A DNA stretch of 64,000 nt, from contig CAVTAL010000014.1 of the NCBI GenBank assembly GCA_963732635.1, forward strand, positions 248,001 through 312,000, in the 5' to 3' direction. This DNA is from JAKFWF01 sp963732635 (GTDB lineage Bacteria > Pseudomonadota > Alphaproteobacteria > Rhizobiales > Hyphomicrobiaceae). This document shows, piece after piece, positions 55,101 to 64,000 of this stretch. The position numbers were made by a program, and so were the translations under genes. A model generated the notes under the pieces. The model was given only the letters and a program-made list of their open reading frames with translations. It was not told where the DNA came from and did no database searches. Position 1 is the stretch's first letter; each line of letters begins with the position of its first letter.

Positions 55101-58090
55101 TGCCCGAGCCTCTCGAGCAGCGCCGGGATGTGCACCTGATCCGCCTTGTAGTTGCCCGTTAGCGCGTACATCACGATGTTGACGCCGGTGCGATAGGCCA
55201 TCTCACGTTGCGGCTCGCCGCCTGGCACCACCGGATAGAGCGGTCGGCCATTGGGGTCGGTCGCCCAAGCGGAAGCGAGATCATTGGCGGTAATCAACAC
55301 CGAACTCACACCATCGGCCCGCTTGGCGCGCTTACCCTGCGCAGAGTTCTCCGGTGCCTCGGCCTCGACCCACAACTGCCCGCCGTCCCAGCGACCGGGG
55401 AACGTACGCAGCAGATAGAACGACTTGGTCATCACGTGGGTTTCCGGCACCGGTTCGAGGCGCGGCAGATCGAGCCGACCAAGCAGTCGCTGTAGTGCCG
55501 TTCCTTCACCGCGCGCCGCGCCCTGCACGTTGAAACCTGACGGCATGCCCTGGCCATAGTCGCGGGTATCGAACACGATGAGCCCGCCCTGCTTCATGTA
55601 GGCATCAATCTTCGCCAGCACCTGATCGTTCAGGGCCCGCGCATTGGCAAGAACCGGCCAGTAGAGAATGGGAAAGAACGCCAACTCGTCGACTGTGATG
55701 TTGACGCCGATTGGCTCGCCTGGATCAACGGCAGTACGGCGGATCAGTTCCTTGTTGAGCCCTTGCAGGCCCTTCCTGCTGGCGTCGTCCGTTACTGGGT
55801 CACTGGATAGCACATAGCCGAACGTCACTTTGCCGGTGGCGTTTAGCGCCTGCACGTCGAGCGGCTTCAATCCCGGTGGCCGAACAGATTGCGTCTGCGG
55901 TGCCGGCTGGCCGAACTGCGACAGGAAATCGGGGTTGTTGCGCAAAGGTGCACGCGTATCGGGGGGCGTAGGAATCAGCGGTCGATATTGGTCTGATTGC
56001 GCCGCTGCGCTTTCAGCCATCACGAGCAATCCACCAGCAGCAACCAGAATTACTGCTGCAGTGCGTGCCACCGGACGCAACGTTTGCCAGAACCGCGAGC
56101 CCATCTGCAGCAGCAGCACCGCGATCACGTCGGCGAACAGCAAGCCGAGGGCGATGGCGAGCAGCGTCGGCTTCAAGGCCTGCGCAGTCTGGCTGGTATA
56201 GGCGCGGCGCTCGGCGCTGGCGGGAAGAGCTGGCAAGGGTTTCAATACCGTTTTGGGGGCGATGACATTGAGCGCGCGTGGGGTCGCCTGCGAGCCATAG
56301 TAACCAGGCGGATGATCGGCTGAAGGCCTGGTCTCGGCAAGCTTTGCCGCCGCAAACGCCTGCGCCGTCGGCGGCGGACTCTTTAACGTGCCATAGCCAT
56401 CGAGCACCTGGATCGGCGCCAGCACAGTCGACTGGTCGGCAACCGGCGTTGCGGCATCCGCAGCCTTGCCGGTATCCAGTGCATCGCCGGCCGTCGCACC
56501 CGTCTTCGCCAACGTCGAAATCCGGCGCAGCATGTCGACGAACAGGCCCGACAGCGGCAGGTTCGACCAGTCCGAATTGGCGGTGACGTGGAACAACACC
56601 AATTGACCACCGCCACGCGCGGTTGCCGTCACCAGCGGCGTGCCATCCTTCAACCTAGCCCACACCTTGACCTTGGGATCGAGTCGGGCCGGATCACTAA
56701 GCACCTGTCGCGTCACCTGCACATCGGCCGGCACGCTGAGACCGGCGAACAGGCTGTCGTCGGTAAAGGACCCTAGCGACTGCGGTGTCGACCACGACAG
56801 CGCACCACCGAGCGCGCGGCCGCCGACACGCAACGGCGCCGGCAGCAAGTCGTCGCCACCCTTTTCCAGGCGATGGCCCGCGAAGCGGACAAGAATGCCG
56901 CCCTTGCGCACCCATTCGTCGACACGCGTCTTGATATCGCCTTCCAGGGTGCCGATGTCGGCCAGCACCATCACCGTCGCATTCTGCTTGATGACGACTT
57001 CGATGCCTTGCGCAAGATTGGCGTCGCGCGGCTGCACGATTTCGGCGAACGGGCTCATCGCCTTCTGCACGTAGTAGAGTGGCGCCAGCAGCGGCTGTGC
57101 TTGCTCAAGGCTCTCGCCCGACAGCAGACCAACGCGGTGCCATTGTGATGTCGCATCGAGCAACTGCACCGCACCGGCCGACCGCTCGCTTGCAATCTCG
57201 ACGCGGGTGACCTGATTACGCAGTTCAAGCGGCAGCTCAAAAGTCGCCGCGCCCGAAGTCGAACCCACCGCGATCTTGTAGTTGGCTTCGCCGAGACGCT
57301 GACTGCGCACGGAGAAGGCATGCAGCACGCCATCGCGCGCGCCGCCGCCAGAGCGCAATACCTTGGCTTCGAGCTTGCCACCTGCACCAACGCCGGCACT
57401 GAGGCCCAAGGGTTCCTCCCCCATGCCGGCTTCAATCACGGCAAAGCCGCTGGTGCCGATCTTGGCCAGCCGGTCAGCGAAGGCGCGCGCCGCGTCGTCA
57501 TGGTCGAGGCCGTCGGTCAGCCAGATAACGGAAATATTCTGCGCCGTCCCAAGCGCGGTTTCGATGGCGGTTGCGGCATCGGCGCGTTGCGGCGCGAACG
57601 GCTGCGGCTGCAGCGCGGCAGCACTCGACCTGGCCGCGCCCGGCGGTTCGATGCGCATCTGAAAGCCCTTGGTCGCACTCGCAGTCGGCGCGATGACGAG
57701 GGCGCGGTTCTGGCCTTCGGCCTCCTGGATCAACCGATCGATCATGCGCGCGCGCTCCGACCAGCGGGCGGCGGACGCCCAGCCGTTGTCAACCGCGATC
57801 ACCACCGGACCATTGCCCTTCAAGGCGGTTTCGCGATTGGGATTGAGCACCGGTTCGGCCAACGCCAGAATCACCATGCCAGCGGCAAGCATGCGGATCA
57901 GCGTCAGCCACCATGGCGTCTTCGCCGGCGTCTTGTCCTTGTTTTCAAGCCCGACCAGAATGCGCGTCGCCGGGAACGCAATCTGCTTCGGACGCGGCGG
58001 CACGGTGCGCAGCAGCCAATAGATCACCGGCAGGGCGAGCAAGCCCGCCAGCAGCCATGGACTCAGGAACGCCAAGGCACCGATGCTCAT
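55097..58090 (-). CDS. DUF4159 domain protein with BatA-like N-terminus
   Basis: The 997-residue product begins with a BatA-like membrane module (FLSPWLLAGLLALPVIYWLL, then PPRPKQIAFPATRIL and LIRMLAAGMVILALAEPVLN), a von Willebrand A-like domain (VVIAVDNGWASAARW, ISVIWLTDGLDHDDAAR), a middle region with another amidotransferase-like fold, two membrane segments around residues 640-700 (LAIALGLLFADVIAVLLL, AAVILVAAGGLLVMA), and a C-terminal DUF4159 domain (DELAFFPILYWPVLANARAL, GGLIVFDTRDYGQGM). It overlaps both neighbours by four bases. The family is consistently found with MoxR ATPases in Rhizobiales. Confidence 0.88.
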   Translation of the reverse strand: MSIGALAFLSPWLLAGLLALPVIYWLLRTVPPRPKQIAFPATRILVGLENKDKTPAKTPWWLTLIRMLAAGMVILALAEPVLNPNRETALKGNGPVVIAVDNGWASAARWSERARMIDRLIQEAEGQNRALVIAPTASATKGFQMRIEPPGAARSSAAALQPQPFAPQRADAATAIETALGTAQNISVIWLTDGLDHDDAARAFADRLAKIGTSGFAVIEAGMGEEPLGLSAGVGAGGKLEAKVLRSGGGARDGVLHAFSVRSQRLGEANYKIAVGSTSGAATFELPLELRNQVTRVEIASERSAGAVQLLDATSQWHRVGLLSGESLEQAQPLLAPLYYVQKAMSPFAEIVQPRDANLAQGIEVVIKQNATVMVLADIGTLEGDIKTRVDEWVRKGGILVRFAGHRLEKGGDDLLPAPLRVGGRALGGALSWSTPQSLGSFTDDSLFAGLSVPADVQVTRQVLSDPARLDPKVKVWARLKDGTPLVTATARGGGQLVLFHVTANSDWSNLPLSGLFVDMLRRISTLAKTGATAGDALDTGKAADAATPVADQSTVLAPIQVLDGYGTLKSPPPTAQAFAAAKLAETRPSADHPPGYYGSQATPRALNVIAPKTVLKPLPALPASAERRAYTSQTAQALKPTLLAIALGLLFADVIAVLLLQMGSRFWQTLRPVARTAAVILVAAGGLLVMAESAAAQSDQYRPLIPTPPDTRAPLRNNPDFLSQFGQPAPQTQSVRPPGLKPLDVQALNATGKVTFGYVLSSDPVTDDASRKGLQGLNKELIRRTAVDPGEPIGVNITVDELAFFPILYWPVLANARALNDQVLAKIDAYMKQGGLIVFDTRDYGQGMPSGFNVQGAARGEGTALQRLLGRLDLPRLEPVPETHVMTKSFYLLRTFPGRWDGGQLWVEAEAPENSAQGKRAKRADGVSSVLITANDLASAWATDPNGRPLYPVVPGGEPQREMAYRTGVNIVMYALTGNYKADQVHIPALLERLGQ

Positions 58091-59052
58091 GAGGCGCCTC
58101 CGTTGCCGGACGTCCAGCGATAGTCTTTGCCGCCAGACTGCATGCGCATGATCAGCGCCAGTAGCGGCTCGGCCGCCGGCCGGTCAGTTCGATGCGTCAG
58201 CAGCGACCAGCCGAACTTGCGAGTAATGGCTTCGAGCCCAGCACGGTGCGCGGCAAGCTTCTCGACATACTGCGGCCTGAGGCTTTCAACGCGGTCTGCG
58301 GTCCAGCGGTCGGCGCCTTCGAGCGCGGTAAACTCGGTGCGGCCATCATATGGCAGAGTTTCCTCGGCTGGGTCGAGAACCTGAATCAGATGACCGAACA
58401 CGTTGCTGGCGGCCAGCACCTGCAGCCGCGCCTCAATCTCAGGCAGTGGGTCGAGGAAATCACTCGCCAGCAATACGCCGGAAAGTCGAGTGAGGCGCTC
58501 CGGCGGTGGCAGGCTCTCGGCCAACATCGGGTTGGAAAGGTTCCCCGCGATCGCCTCGGCGAGACGGCGGGCTGCCTTGCGACTGGCATTGGGCCGCGTC
58601 AAGCCGAGCAGGCCAACGCGCTCGCCACCGCGCACCAGCAGTTCGGCCGCGGCCATGATCAGCACCAACGCGCGATCGCGTTTAGTCACGGCCGACAGGT
58701 GGCTCTTGAAAACCATCGATGGCGACAAGTCCGGCCACAGCCAAATGGTGTGCGCCGCCTCCCACTCGCGCTCGCGCACGAACAGGTGGTCGGAACTCGC
58801 CGACCGCCGCCAGTCAACCAATGTCGCGGCGTCGCTGGTCTCGTATTGCCGGAACTGCCAGAACGTTTCGCCGGGCCCCGCCCGCCTGCGGCCATGGATG
58901 CCGTGCGACACGTTGAGCGAAATTCGCATCGCCTCGGCCACCAGATCCGGCAGACTCTCGGCGAGGCCATGGGCATCGCCTTCAAGACCGAGGATCTGGG
59001 CCGCCGCGCTACTTTTGCGCTCCGTTCGTGACGCCTGACCGGGTCCCGCCAC
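58087..59052 (-). CDS. DUF58 domain protein
   Basis: DUF58 proteins are VWA-related partners of MoxR ATPases. The 321-residue product carries the motif RRAGPGETFWQFRQYETSDA, with DWRRSASSDHLFVREREWEA and WLWPDLSPSMVFKS, followed by an A-domain-like fold (LVLIMAAAELLVRGGERVGL, LLASDFLDPLPEIEARL). The start is GTG at 59052, six bases after the moxR stop. Its end overlaps the DUF4159 start. Confidence 0.92.
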   Translation of the reverse strand: MAGPGQASRTERKSSAAAQILGLEGDAHGLAESLPDLVAEAMRISLNVSHGIHGRRRAGPGETFWQFRQYETSDAATLVDWRRSASSDHLFVREREWEAAHTIWLWPDLSPSMVFKSHLSAVTKRDRALVLIMAAAELLVRGGERVGLLGLTRPNASRKAARRLAEAIAGNLSNPMLAESLPPPERLTRLSGVLLASDFLDPLPEIEARLQVLAASNVFGHLIQVLDPAEETLPYDGRTEFTALEGADRWTADRVESLRPQYVEKLAAHRAGLEAITRKFGWSLLTHRTDRPAAEPLLALIMRMQSGGKDYRWTSGNGGAS

Positions 59053-59058
59053 GAGGTT

Positions 59059-60081
59059 TTACTCCAACCGGCCGGCAAGCCGGGCGATAATGCTGGAAAC
59101 GTCCTGACCTTCCGTGCGCGCGGCGAACGTCAGCGCCATGCGGTGCTTGAGGATAGGCTCGGCAAGCGCCGTCACGTCGTCGATCGAGGGAGCAAGGCGG
59201 CCATCGAGCATGGCCTTGGCACGCACGGCGAGCATCATCGCTTGACTGGCGCGCGGGCCGGGGCCCCAAGCGATATATCGGTCGGCTTCCTCCCCGGCCC
59301 CCGGACGAGCGGCGCGGACAAGCTTCAGGATCGCCTCGACGACCTTGTCGGGCACCGGGATCTGGCGCACGAGGCGCTGCGTCGCCTGCAATTCCTGTGC
59401 TGTGATAATCGCTTCGAGCTTGCGCTCTTCCGTGCCGGTGGTGGCAAACAACATCCGGCGCTCAGCGGCAAGGTCGGGATAGGTAACGTCGATCTGCAGC
59501 AGGAACCGATCGAGCTGAGCTTCGGGCAACGGGTAGGTGCCTTCCTGCTCCAGCGGATTCTGGGTCGCGAGTACGTGGAATGGTGCCGGCGTGTCATGGC
59601 GCTGGCCGGCGACGGTGACGTGATGCTCCTGCATCGCCTGCAGCAGCGCCGATTGGGTTTTGGGTGACGCGCGGTTGATCTCGTCGGCCATCAGCAGTTG
59701 CGTGAAGATCGGCCCCTTGATGAAGCGGAACGAACGGCGCTGACCGGCCGCCGCGGCGGCATTGTCCTCCAGCACTTCCGAGCCGATGATATCGGACGGC
59801 ATCAAGTCGGGCGTGAACTGGATGCGCTTGGCGTCGAGGCCGAGCACCTTGCCGAGAGTGTCGACCAGCAGTGTCTTGGCGAGACCCGGTACGCCGATCA
59901 GCAGCGCGTGCCCACCGGCAAGAATGGTAATGAGCGTGCGCTCGATCACCGCGTCCTGGCCGAAAATGACGGAACCTGCGGCCTTGTGCACGCGTTGCAT
60001 GCGCTCGGCTGCGGCCTCGATGCGGGCGACAATGTCGCTGCTGCCCGGTGTGATGGTCGGTGTGGCGGTTGGTGTGCTCAT
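59059..60081 (-). CDS. MoxR family AAA+ ATPase
   Basis: MoxR ATPases act as chaperones for the maturation of complexes, usually with VWA proteins. The 340-residue product has Walker A GVPGLAKT at residues 63-70, QFTPDLMPSDIIGSEVL, Walker B LLMADEINRASPKTQSALL, sensor ATQNPLEQEGTYPLPEAQLD and the C-terminal lid with WGPGPRASQAMMLAVRAKAM. The ATG at 60081 gives the usual N-terminus; the frame is open upstream but not conserved. It leads the moxR-DUF58-DUF4159-708 residue operon and is divergent from the DUF1285 gene. Confidence 0.95.
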   Translation of the reverse strand: MSTPTATPTITPGSSDIVARIEAAAERMQRVHKAAGSVIFGQDAVIERTLITILAGGHALLIGVPGLAKTLLVDTLGKVLGLDAKRIQFTPDLMPSDIIGSEVLEDNAAAAAGQRRSFRFIKGPIFTQLLMADEINRASPKTQSALLQAMQEHHVTVAGQRHDTPAPFHVLATQNPLEQEGTYPLPEAQLDRFLLQIDVTYPDLAAERRMLFATTGTEERKLEAIITAQELQATQRLVRQIPVPDKVVEAILKLVRAARPGAGEEADRYIAWGPGPRASQAMMLAVRAKAMLDGRLAPSIDDVTALAEPILKHRMALTFAARTEGQDVSSIIARLAGRLE

Positions 60082-60193
60082 AGCCCCACTATAGGATGGC
60101 AATCGCTGCTGCGAAATACTGTTGCGTGGATCGTAGTCAGAATATGAAGATGGGGCCGGAACAAGGCGTTGCCAACCCGAAAGGTTCGAAGCA

Positions 60194-60760
60194 TTGGTGA
60201 ACCAAGCCACCACAGGCGGAGCGTCCCGCATTTCCGGCCTCGCCGCCATGCTCGAGGCCGCGAAAGGTGATCGTCTGCCGCCGGTCGAACGCTGGAACCC
60301 GCCATATTGCGGTGATATCGGCATGGCGATCCGAGCCGACGGGGTGTGGATGTACCAGGGCTCCCCGATCGGCCGGCAGCCAATGGTGAAGATGTTCTCG
60401 CGCATTCTGCGGCGCGACGAGGACGGTCGTCACTATCTCGTGACCCCGGTGGAGAAGGTAGACGTTCAGGTTGCCGATGCGCCCTTCCTGGCCGTCGAGA
60501 TGGACGCCCAGGGCGCCGGTGAAGCCCAGGTGCTGACTTTTCGTACCAATGTCGACGATGTCGCCGTCTGCGGGCCGGAGCACCCGCTGCGGTTCGCAGT
60601 CGAGGCGACCGGCGGCGGGCTGAAGCCTTATATCCTAGTGCGGGGGCGGCTCGAGGCACTGGTGACACGGGCGGTCTATTACGATCTGATGGAACTGGTG
60701 GTCGAAGGCGACGACGGTTCCGGTCTATGGAGCGGGGGAGTATTCTGGCGAGTGGCCTGA
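60194..60760 (+). CDS. DUF1285 family protein
   Basis: The 188-residue product matches the DUF1285 pattern: LPPVERWNPPYCGDIGMAIR, GVWMYQGSPIGRQPMVKMFS, ILRRDEDGRHYLVTPVEKVD, VDVQVADAPFLAVEM and YYDLMELVVEGDDGSGLWSG. Proteins of this family are found beside MoxR operons in Rhizobiales and have no established biochemical role. The start is TTG at 60194 or GTG at 60197; an AAAGG lies about 10 bases upstream. It is divergent from moxR. Confidence 0.9.
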   Translation: MVNQATTGGASRISGLAAMLEAAKGDRLPPVERWNPPYCGDIGMAIRADGVWMYQGSPIGRQPMVKMFSRILRRDEDGRHYLVTPVEKVDVQVADAPFLAVEMDAQGAGEAQVLTFRTNVDDVAVCGPEHPLRFAVEATGGGLKPYILVRGRLEALVTRAVYYDLMELVVEGDDGSGLWSGGVFWRVA

Positions 60761-60841
60761 CGCTCCACTATGGTGCCGGACCACAGGCGCAGGCTATATT
60801 CCCTACCTAACCAACAGCCGCCAGTCCCTCGGGAGATCATC

Positions 60842-61120
60842 ATGTCATTCTGGAAATCGCTGTTCGGTGGTGGTCAGTCAAAGCCTGCCAAGGCCGCCCG
60901 ACGCGAAGACTACAATGGCTATACCATTGAAGCCGGGCCGGTGGCCGAAGGCGGTCAGTACCAACTCGCCGGCCGCATCTTGAAGACCATCGACGGCGTC
61001 GAGAAGGAGCACGCTTTCATGCGCGCCGACCGCTTCACGTCGTTTGAGGACGCGGAGAACTTCGTGTTCGTAAAAGCCCGGCAGATCATCGACCAGAGCG
61101 GCGACAAGATCTTCAAGTAG
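60842..61120 (+). CDS. HlyU family transcriptional regulator-like protein
   Basis: A 92-residue protein with the HlyU-type layout: MSFWKSLFGGGQ, NGYTIEAGPVAEGGQYQLAG, KEHAFMRADRF and KARQIIDQSGDKIF. Some HlyU proteins control haemolysin genes in Vibrio, but this short family in alphaproteobacteria is mostly uncharacterised. The ATG at 60842 follows GGGAG by eight bases. A zinc-ribbon gene begins nine bases after it. Confidence 0.85.
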   Translation: MSFWKSLFGGGQSKPAKAARREDYNGYTIEAGPVAEGGQYQLAGRILKTIDGVEKEHAFMRADRFTSFEDAENFVFVKARQIIDQSGDKIFK

Positions 61121-61129
61121 ACGCAGCCG

Positions 61130-61345
61130 ATGACTGAACGCGCACTCAGAACCTGCGAAGAATGCGGCAGCAGCTATTTCGCCGACACCTCGCGGATGGC
61201 AGGCCTGTGCCCCGAATGCGCCCACTGGCTCTATGGTCACGCGGCCTGCGGGCACAACTTCGTCAAGGGCCGGTGCGCGAGATGCCATTGGGACGGCTCG
61301 GTTACGGAGTTCATCGCACAGTTGAGTGATCGCAAGGCGCCGTGA
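61130..61345 (+). CDS. Small zinc-ribbon-like protein
   Basis: A 71-residue product with eight cysteines: CEECGSSY, LCPECAHW, AACGHNF and RCARCHWDG. The spacing suggests two zinc sites. I do not recognise a named family. It lies nine bases after the HlyU-like gene, so the two are probably cotranscribed. It converges on a DUF2798 gene. Confidence 0.7.
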   Translation: MTERALRTCEECGSSYFADTSRMAGLCPECAHWLYGHAACGHNFVKGRCARCHWDGSVTEFIAQLSDRKAP

Positions 61346-61349
61346 CTCT

Positions 61350-61634
61350 TCAACTTCCGTCCCCTTGCTTTTGCCCGGGTGTCTCGACGATTGCCGACAC
61401 CAGCCGGCGCACCAACGGCATCACCACAAGCAAGGTCGGGAACGCGATCGCCCAGGACCAACCCCAGGCAACCGGCCAGATCGACCAGAAGGCCGGCACC
61501 AGCCCCAGGCTCTTCAGGGTCGAGATGCCTGAAACTACGAAGGTCATGAAGAACGTCAGGAAGAACGGTAAGACAATAGCTGCATAGCGAGCCGGTAGCT
61601 TGCGGCGCTTCAGGGCGGTAGGGGCTGGTGGCAT
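61350..61634 (-). CDS. DUF2798 domain membrane protein
   Basis: From the ATG at 61634 the product has 94 residues and two hydrophobic segments (YAAIVLPFFLTFFMTFVVSG and WSWAIAFPTLLVVMPLVRRL), with the DUF2798 pattern of two helices separated by TLKSLGLVPAFWSIWPVAWG and a basic end. It is a small inner-membrane protein of unknown function. The frame is open upstream to 61760 but those residues are not characteristic. Confidence 0.85.
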   Translation of the reverse strand: MPPAPTALKRRKLPARYAAIVLPFFLTFFMTFVVSGISTLKSLGLVPAFWSIWPVAWGWSWAIAFPTLLVVMPLVRRLVSAIVETPGQKQGDGS

Positions 61635-61938
61635 GGACGAGGGGCTCGGTTGTGGTTGCGAACGACGTTTCTCATATGCGAGATGCCGGCTCCATCCCTG
61701 TGGCGACATATCGCCTATCTGACATCGATCGATAGCTACCATAAGGGTGTATGAACACATCGGTGAACTTCGGTAGTTGTAGCCATGAAAATGTAGTTGT
61801 GGCCCCTACTGGAAACCGCGTTAAGCCTTCCCCATTTGCAGCACTCGGGGAGGTCCAGTAACATCCCGGACAAATCAACCCCTGGTCGTTCGATGCGCTC
61901 CAGCGCGCAACGTCACGACAACATGAAATGTGAACGAT

Positions 61939-62340
61939 ATGACGGACAGAGCTGCACACTGGAAGGAGCGCCGCACGGACGACTTCGGACCGAGCATGAT
62001 GGCCAACAAGCCGAAGCCGCGTGGTCCCGGAGGCGGTGATGAAGACGGCCGCACCGGCCTCGTCACCAAAACTCGCCCCAAAACCAAAAAACCGAGCCTC
62101 TACAAGGTGCTGCTGCTCAACGACGACTACACGCCAATGGAGTTCGTCATTCACGTCCTGGAGAAATATTTCGGCAAAGGCCCAGAAGAGGCCACACGCA
62201 TCATGCTGCATGTCCACCAGAAGGGCGTCGGCGTGTGCGGTGTGTTCACTTACGAGGTCGCCGAGACCAAAGTCACGCAAGTCATGGACGTCGCACGGCA
62301 GAACGGTCACCCACTGCAGTGCACCATGGAGAAGGAGTAG
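61939..62340 (+). CDS. clpS: ATP-dependent Clp protease adaptor ClpS
   Basis: ClpS binds the N-domain of ClpA and delivers N-degron substrates. The conserved core is complete: YKVLLLNDDYTPMEFVIHVL, GPEEATRIMLHVHQKGVGVC, GVFTYEVAETKVTQVMDVA and HPLQCTMEKE. The N-terminal tail is disordered and its length uncertain: I use the ATG at 61939 (MTDRAAHWKERR); a GTG at 61930 or an ATG at 61996 (MMANKPKPRG, closer to the family average) are alternatives. It lies six bases before clpA. Confidence 0.94.
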   Translation: MTDRAAHWKERRTDDFGPSMMANKPKPRGPGGGDEDGRTGLVTKTRPKTKKPSLYKVLLLNDDYTPMEFVIHVLEKYFGKGPEEATRIMLHVHQKGVGVCGVFTYEVAETKVTQVMDVARQNGHPLQCTMEKE

Positions 62341-62345
62341 ATCCG

Positions 62346-64000
62346 TTGCCGGCATTCTCCCAAAGCCTTGAGACGTCGTTGCATCGCGCGCTTGAGTACG
62401 CCAACGAGCGCAAGCACGAATGCGCCACGCTTGAACATCTATTGTTGTCCCTGCTCGATGATCGCGATGCAGCTGGCGTCCTGCGCGCCTGCTCGGTCGA
62501 TATCGAGGCGTTGCGCACGCGGCTGACCGAGTTTCTCGACACCGAACTCGACGCGCTCGTGGTAAAAGGACCGCCGGAGGCCGCGCCGACCCAGGGCTTC
62601 CAGCGCGTCATCCACCGCGCTGTTGTCCACGTTCAGTCTTCCGGCCGCGAGGAAGTGACCGGCGCCAACGTTCTCGTCGCGATGTTCGCCGAGCGCGAAA
62701 GTCATGCCGCATTTTTCCTGCAGGAGCAGGATATGACGCGGTTCGATGCGGTCCAGTACATATCTCACGGGATCGCCAAACGTCCTGGAATGTCGGAGCC
62801 ACGGCCCGTGCGCGGAACAGATGACGAGAATGGCGGCAACGAGAACGCGGAAGGTGCCAAGAAGCCCGGCACCGACGCGCTCGGCACCTATTGCGTCAAC
62901 CTCAACAAGAAGGCGCTGGACGGCAAAGTCGATCCGTTGATCGGCCGCGAGCAGGAGGTGCTGCGCACCATCCAGGTGCTGTGCCGCCGGCAAAAGAACA
63001 ACCCGCTGTTCGTCGGCGACCCCGGCGTCGGCAAGACCGCGATCGCTGAAGGTCTCGCCCGCAGGATCATCAAGAAGGACGTGCCGGAGGTCCTGCTCGA
63101 TGCGACGATCTTCTCGCTCGACATGGGCGCACTGCTCGCCGGCACGCGCTATCGCGGCGACTTCGAGGAGCGGCTCAAGGCCGTGATGAAGGAGATCGAG
63201 AACTACAAGGGCGCGATCCTGTTCATCGACGAAATCCACACCGTCATTGGCGCGGGTGCGACATCGGGCGGCGCCATGGATGCGTCGAACTTGCTCAAGC
63301 CAGCGCTGCAGTCTGGCTTGCTGCGTTGCATCGGCTCGACGACATACAAGGAATACCGCCAGCACTTCGAGAAGGATCGCGCACTCGTCCGCCGATTCCA
63401 GAAGATCGACGTCAAGGAACCGACGATCGCGGACACCATCGAGATCCTCAAAGGCCTGAAGCCGGTGTTCGAGGAGTACCACAAGCTCAAGTACACCAAC
63501 GACGCCATCAAGGCGGCGGTCGAACTGTCGGCCAAGTACATCAACGATCGCAAGCTGCCGGACAAGGCGATCGACGTTATCGACGAGTTGGGCGCCTCGC
63601 AGATGCTGGTGCCGGAGAACAAGCGCAAGAAGAAGATCACCGTCAAGGAGATCGAGGCGACCGTCGCCACCATGGCCCGCATCCCACCCAAGACGGTGAC
63701 CAAGAGCGACGCCGAGGTGCTGGGCAACCTCAACAAGGATCTCAAGCGTCTGGTATTCGGCCAGGACGTGGCGATCACCGCGCTATCATCTGCGATCAAG
63801 CTTGCCCGCGCTGGCCTGCGTGAACCGGAAAAGCCAATCGGCTGCTACCTGTTCTCAGGACCGACAGGCGTCGGCAAGACCGAAGTCGCCAAGCAGTTGG
63901 CCGCCCTGATGGGCGTCGAACTGTTGCGCTTCGACATGTCTGAATACATGGAGAAACACACGGTAAGCCGATTGATCGGCGCGCCTCCGGGCTACGTCGG
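62346..64000 (+). CDS. clpA: ATP-dependent Clp protease ATP-binding subunit ClpA, 3' end cut by window edge
   Basis: ClpA unfolds substrates for the ClpP protease and accepts those delivered by ClpS. The visible 551 residues begin with the Clp N-domain (LPAFSQSLETSLHRALEYAN), an acidic linker (about 150-180), the first AAA+ module with Walker A GDPGVGKT at 224-231, RYRGDFEERLKAVMKEIENY and LFIDEIHTVIGAGATSGGAM, and the start of the second module with Walker A GPTGVGKT from residue 505. The frame is unbroken and open to the end of the window. The start is TTG at 62346, with GGAG in the end of clpS (62330-62333) as the likely ribosome site. Confidence 0.95.
   Translation, partial: MPAFSQSLETSLHRALEYANERKHECATLEHLLLSLLDDRDAAGVLRACSVDIEALRTRLTEFLDTELDALVVKGPPEAAPTQGFQRVIHRAVVHVQSSGREEVTGANVLVAMFAERESHAAFFLQEQDMTRFDAVQYISHGIAKRPGMSEPRPVRGTDDENGGNENAEGAKKPGTDALGTYCVNLNKKALDGKVDPLIGREQEVLRTIQVLCRRQKNNPLFVGDPGVGKTAIAEGLARRIIKKDVPEVLLDATIFSLDMGALLAGTRYRGDFEERLKAVMKEIENYKGAILFIDEIHTVIGAGATSGGAMDASNLLKPALQSGLLRCIGSTTYKEYRQHFEKDRALVRRFQKIDVKEPTIADTIEILKGLKPVFEEYHKLKYTNDAIKAAVELSAKYINDRKLPDKAIDVIDELGASQMLVPENKRKKKITVKEIEATVATMARIPPKTVTKSDAEVLGNLNKDLKRLVFGQDVAITALSSAIKLARAGLREPEKPIGCYLFSGPTGVGKTEVAKQLAALMGVELLRFDMSEYMEKHTVSRLIGAPPGYV

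Overview
The window looks like chromosomal DNA of a high-GC alphaproteobacterium, most likely of the order Hyphomicrobiales (Rhizobiales). The evidence is the nadD-rsfS-rlmH set, secA divergent from a parvulin foldase, an mraZ-led cell wall/division cluster, a soxBDAG operon, the MoxR/DUF58/DUF4159 operon beside DUF1285, and clpS-clpA. I do not name a genus. No phage, transposon, integron or CRISPR array is recognisable. Several palindromic intergenic repeats are present.

Layout. 0-6.5 kb: a cut-off membrane protein gene, then rlmH, rsfS, nadD and secA on the minus strand, and a divergent periplasmic PPIase. 7-13 kb: a methyltransferase/ATP-grasp fusion, a lone DUF433 antitoxin-like gene, an FkbM methyltransferase, and a translationally coupled aldo/keto reductase-GMC oxidoreductase pair. 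13.2-21 kb: MraZ operator, then mraZ, rsmH, ftsL, ftsI, murE, murF, mraY; the cluster stops there, directly before a palindromic repeat. 21-30.4 kb: a secreted small protein, a GntR regulator divergent from FAH-family, cupin and EamA genes, then soxBDAG. 30.5-37.5 kb: an ATPase-less TPR protein and the prkA-yeaH-spoVR stress module. 38-51 kb: accessory genes (RTX-repeat protein, luciferase-like monooxygenase, orphan solute-binding protein, papain-like hypothetical, IlvD/Edd dehydratase, exported phosphatase, exported amidohydrolase with an outer-membrane channel-like protein) separated by repeats and long non-coding stretches. 51-64 kb: DUF1127, a CoA-transferase, tRNA-Val, the four-gene MoxR operon, DUF1285, HlyU-like, a zinc-ribbon protein, DUF2798, clpS and the first two thirds of clpA.

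Sequence quality matters here. I place about 21 single-base indels, 16 of them insertions, in nadD, secA, mraZ, murE, murF, soxA, the RTX gene and one small hypothetical gene. Several of these genes are normally essential, so I read the breaks as uncorrected sequencing errors rather than pseudogenes. All lie before about 40.1 kb; I see none from there to the end. Coordinates of these genes are given for the reconstructed whole gene.

The most interesting items for follow-up are the methyltransferase/ATP-grasp fusion, the interruption of the division cluster at a palindromic repeat, a possible murE-murF fusion, a candidate small RNA ending at an orphan UUCG terminator, and a predicted papain-like protein of unknown role.
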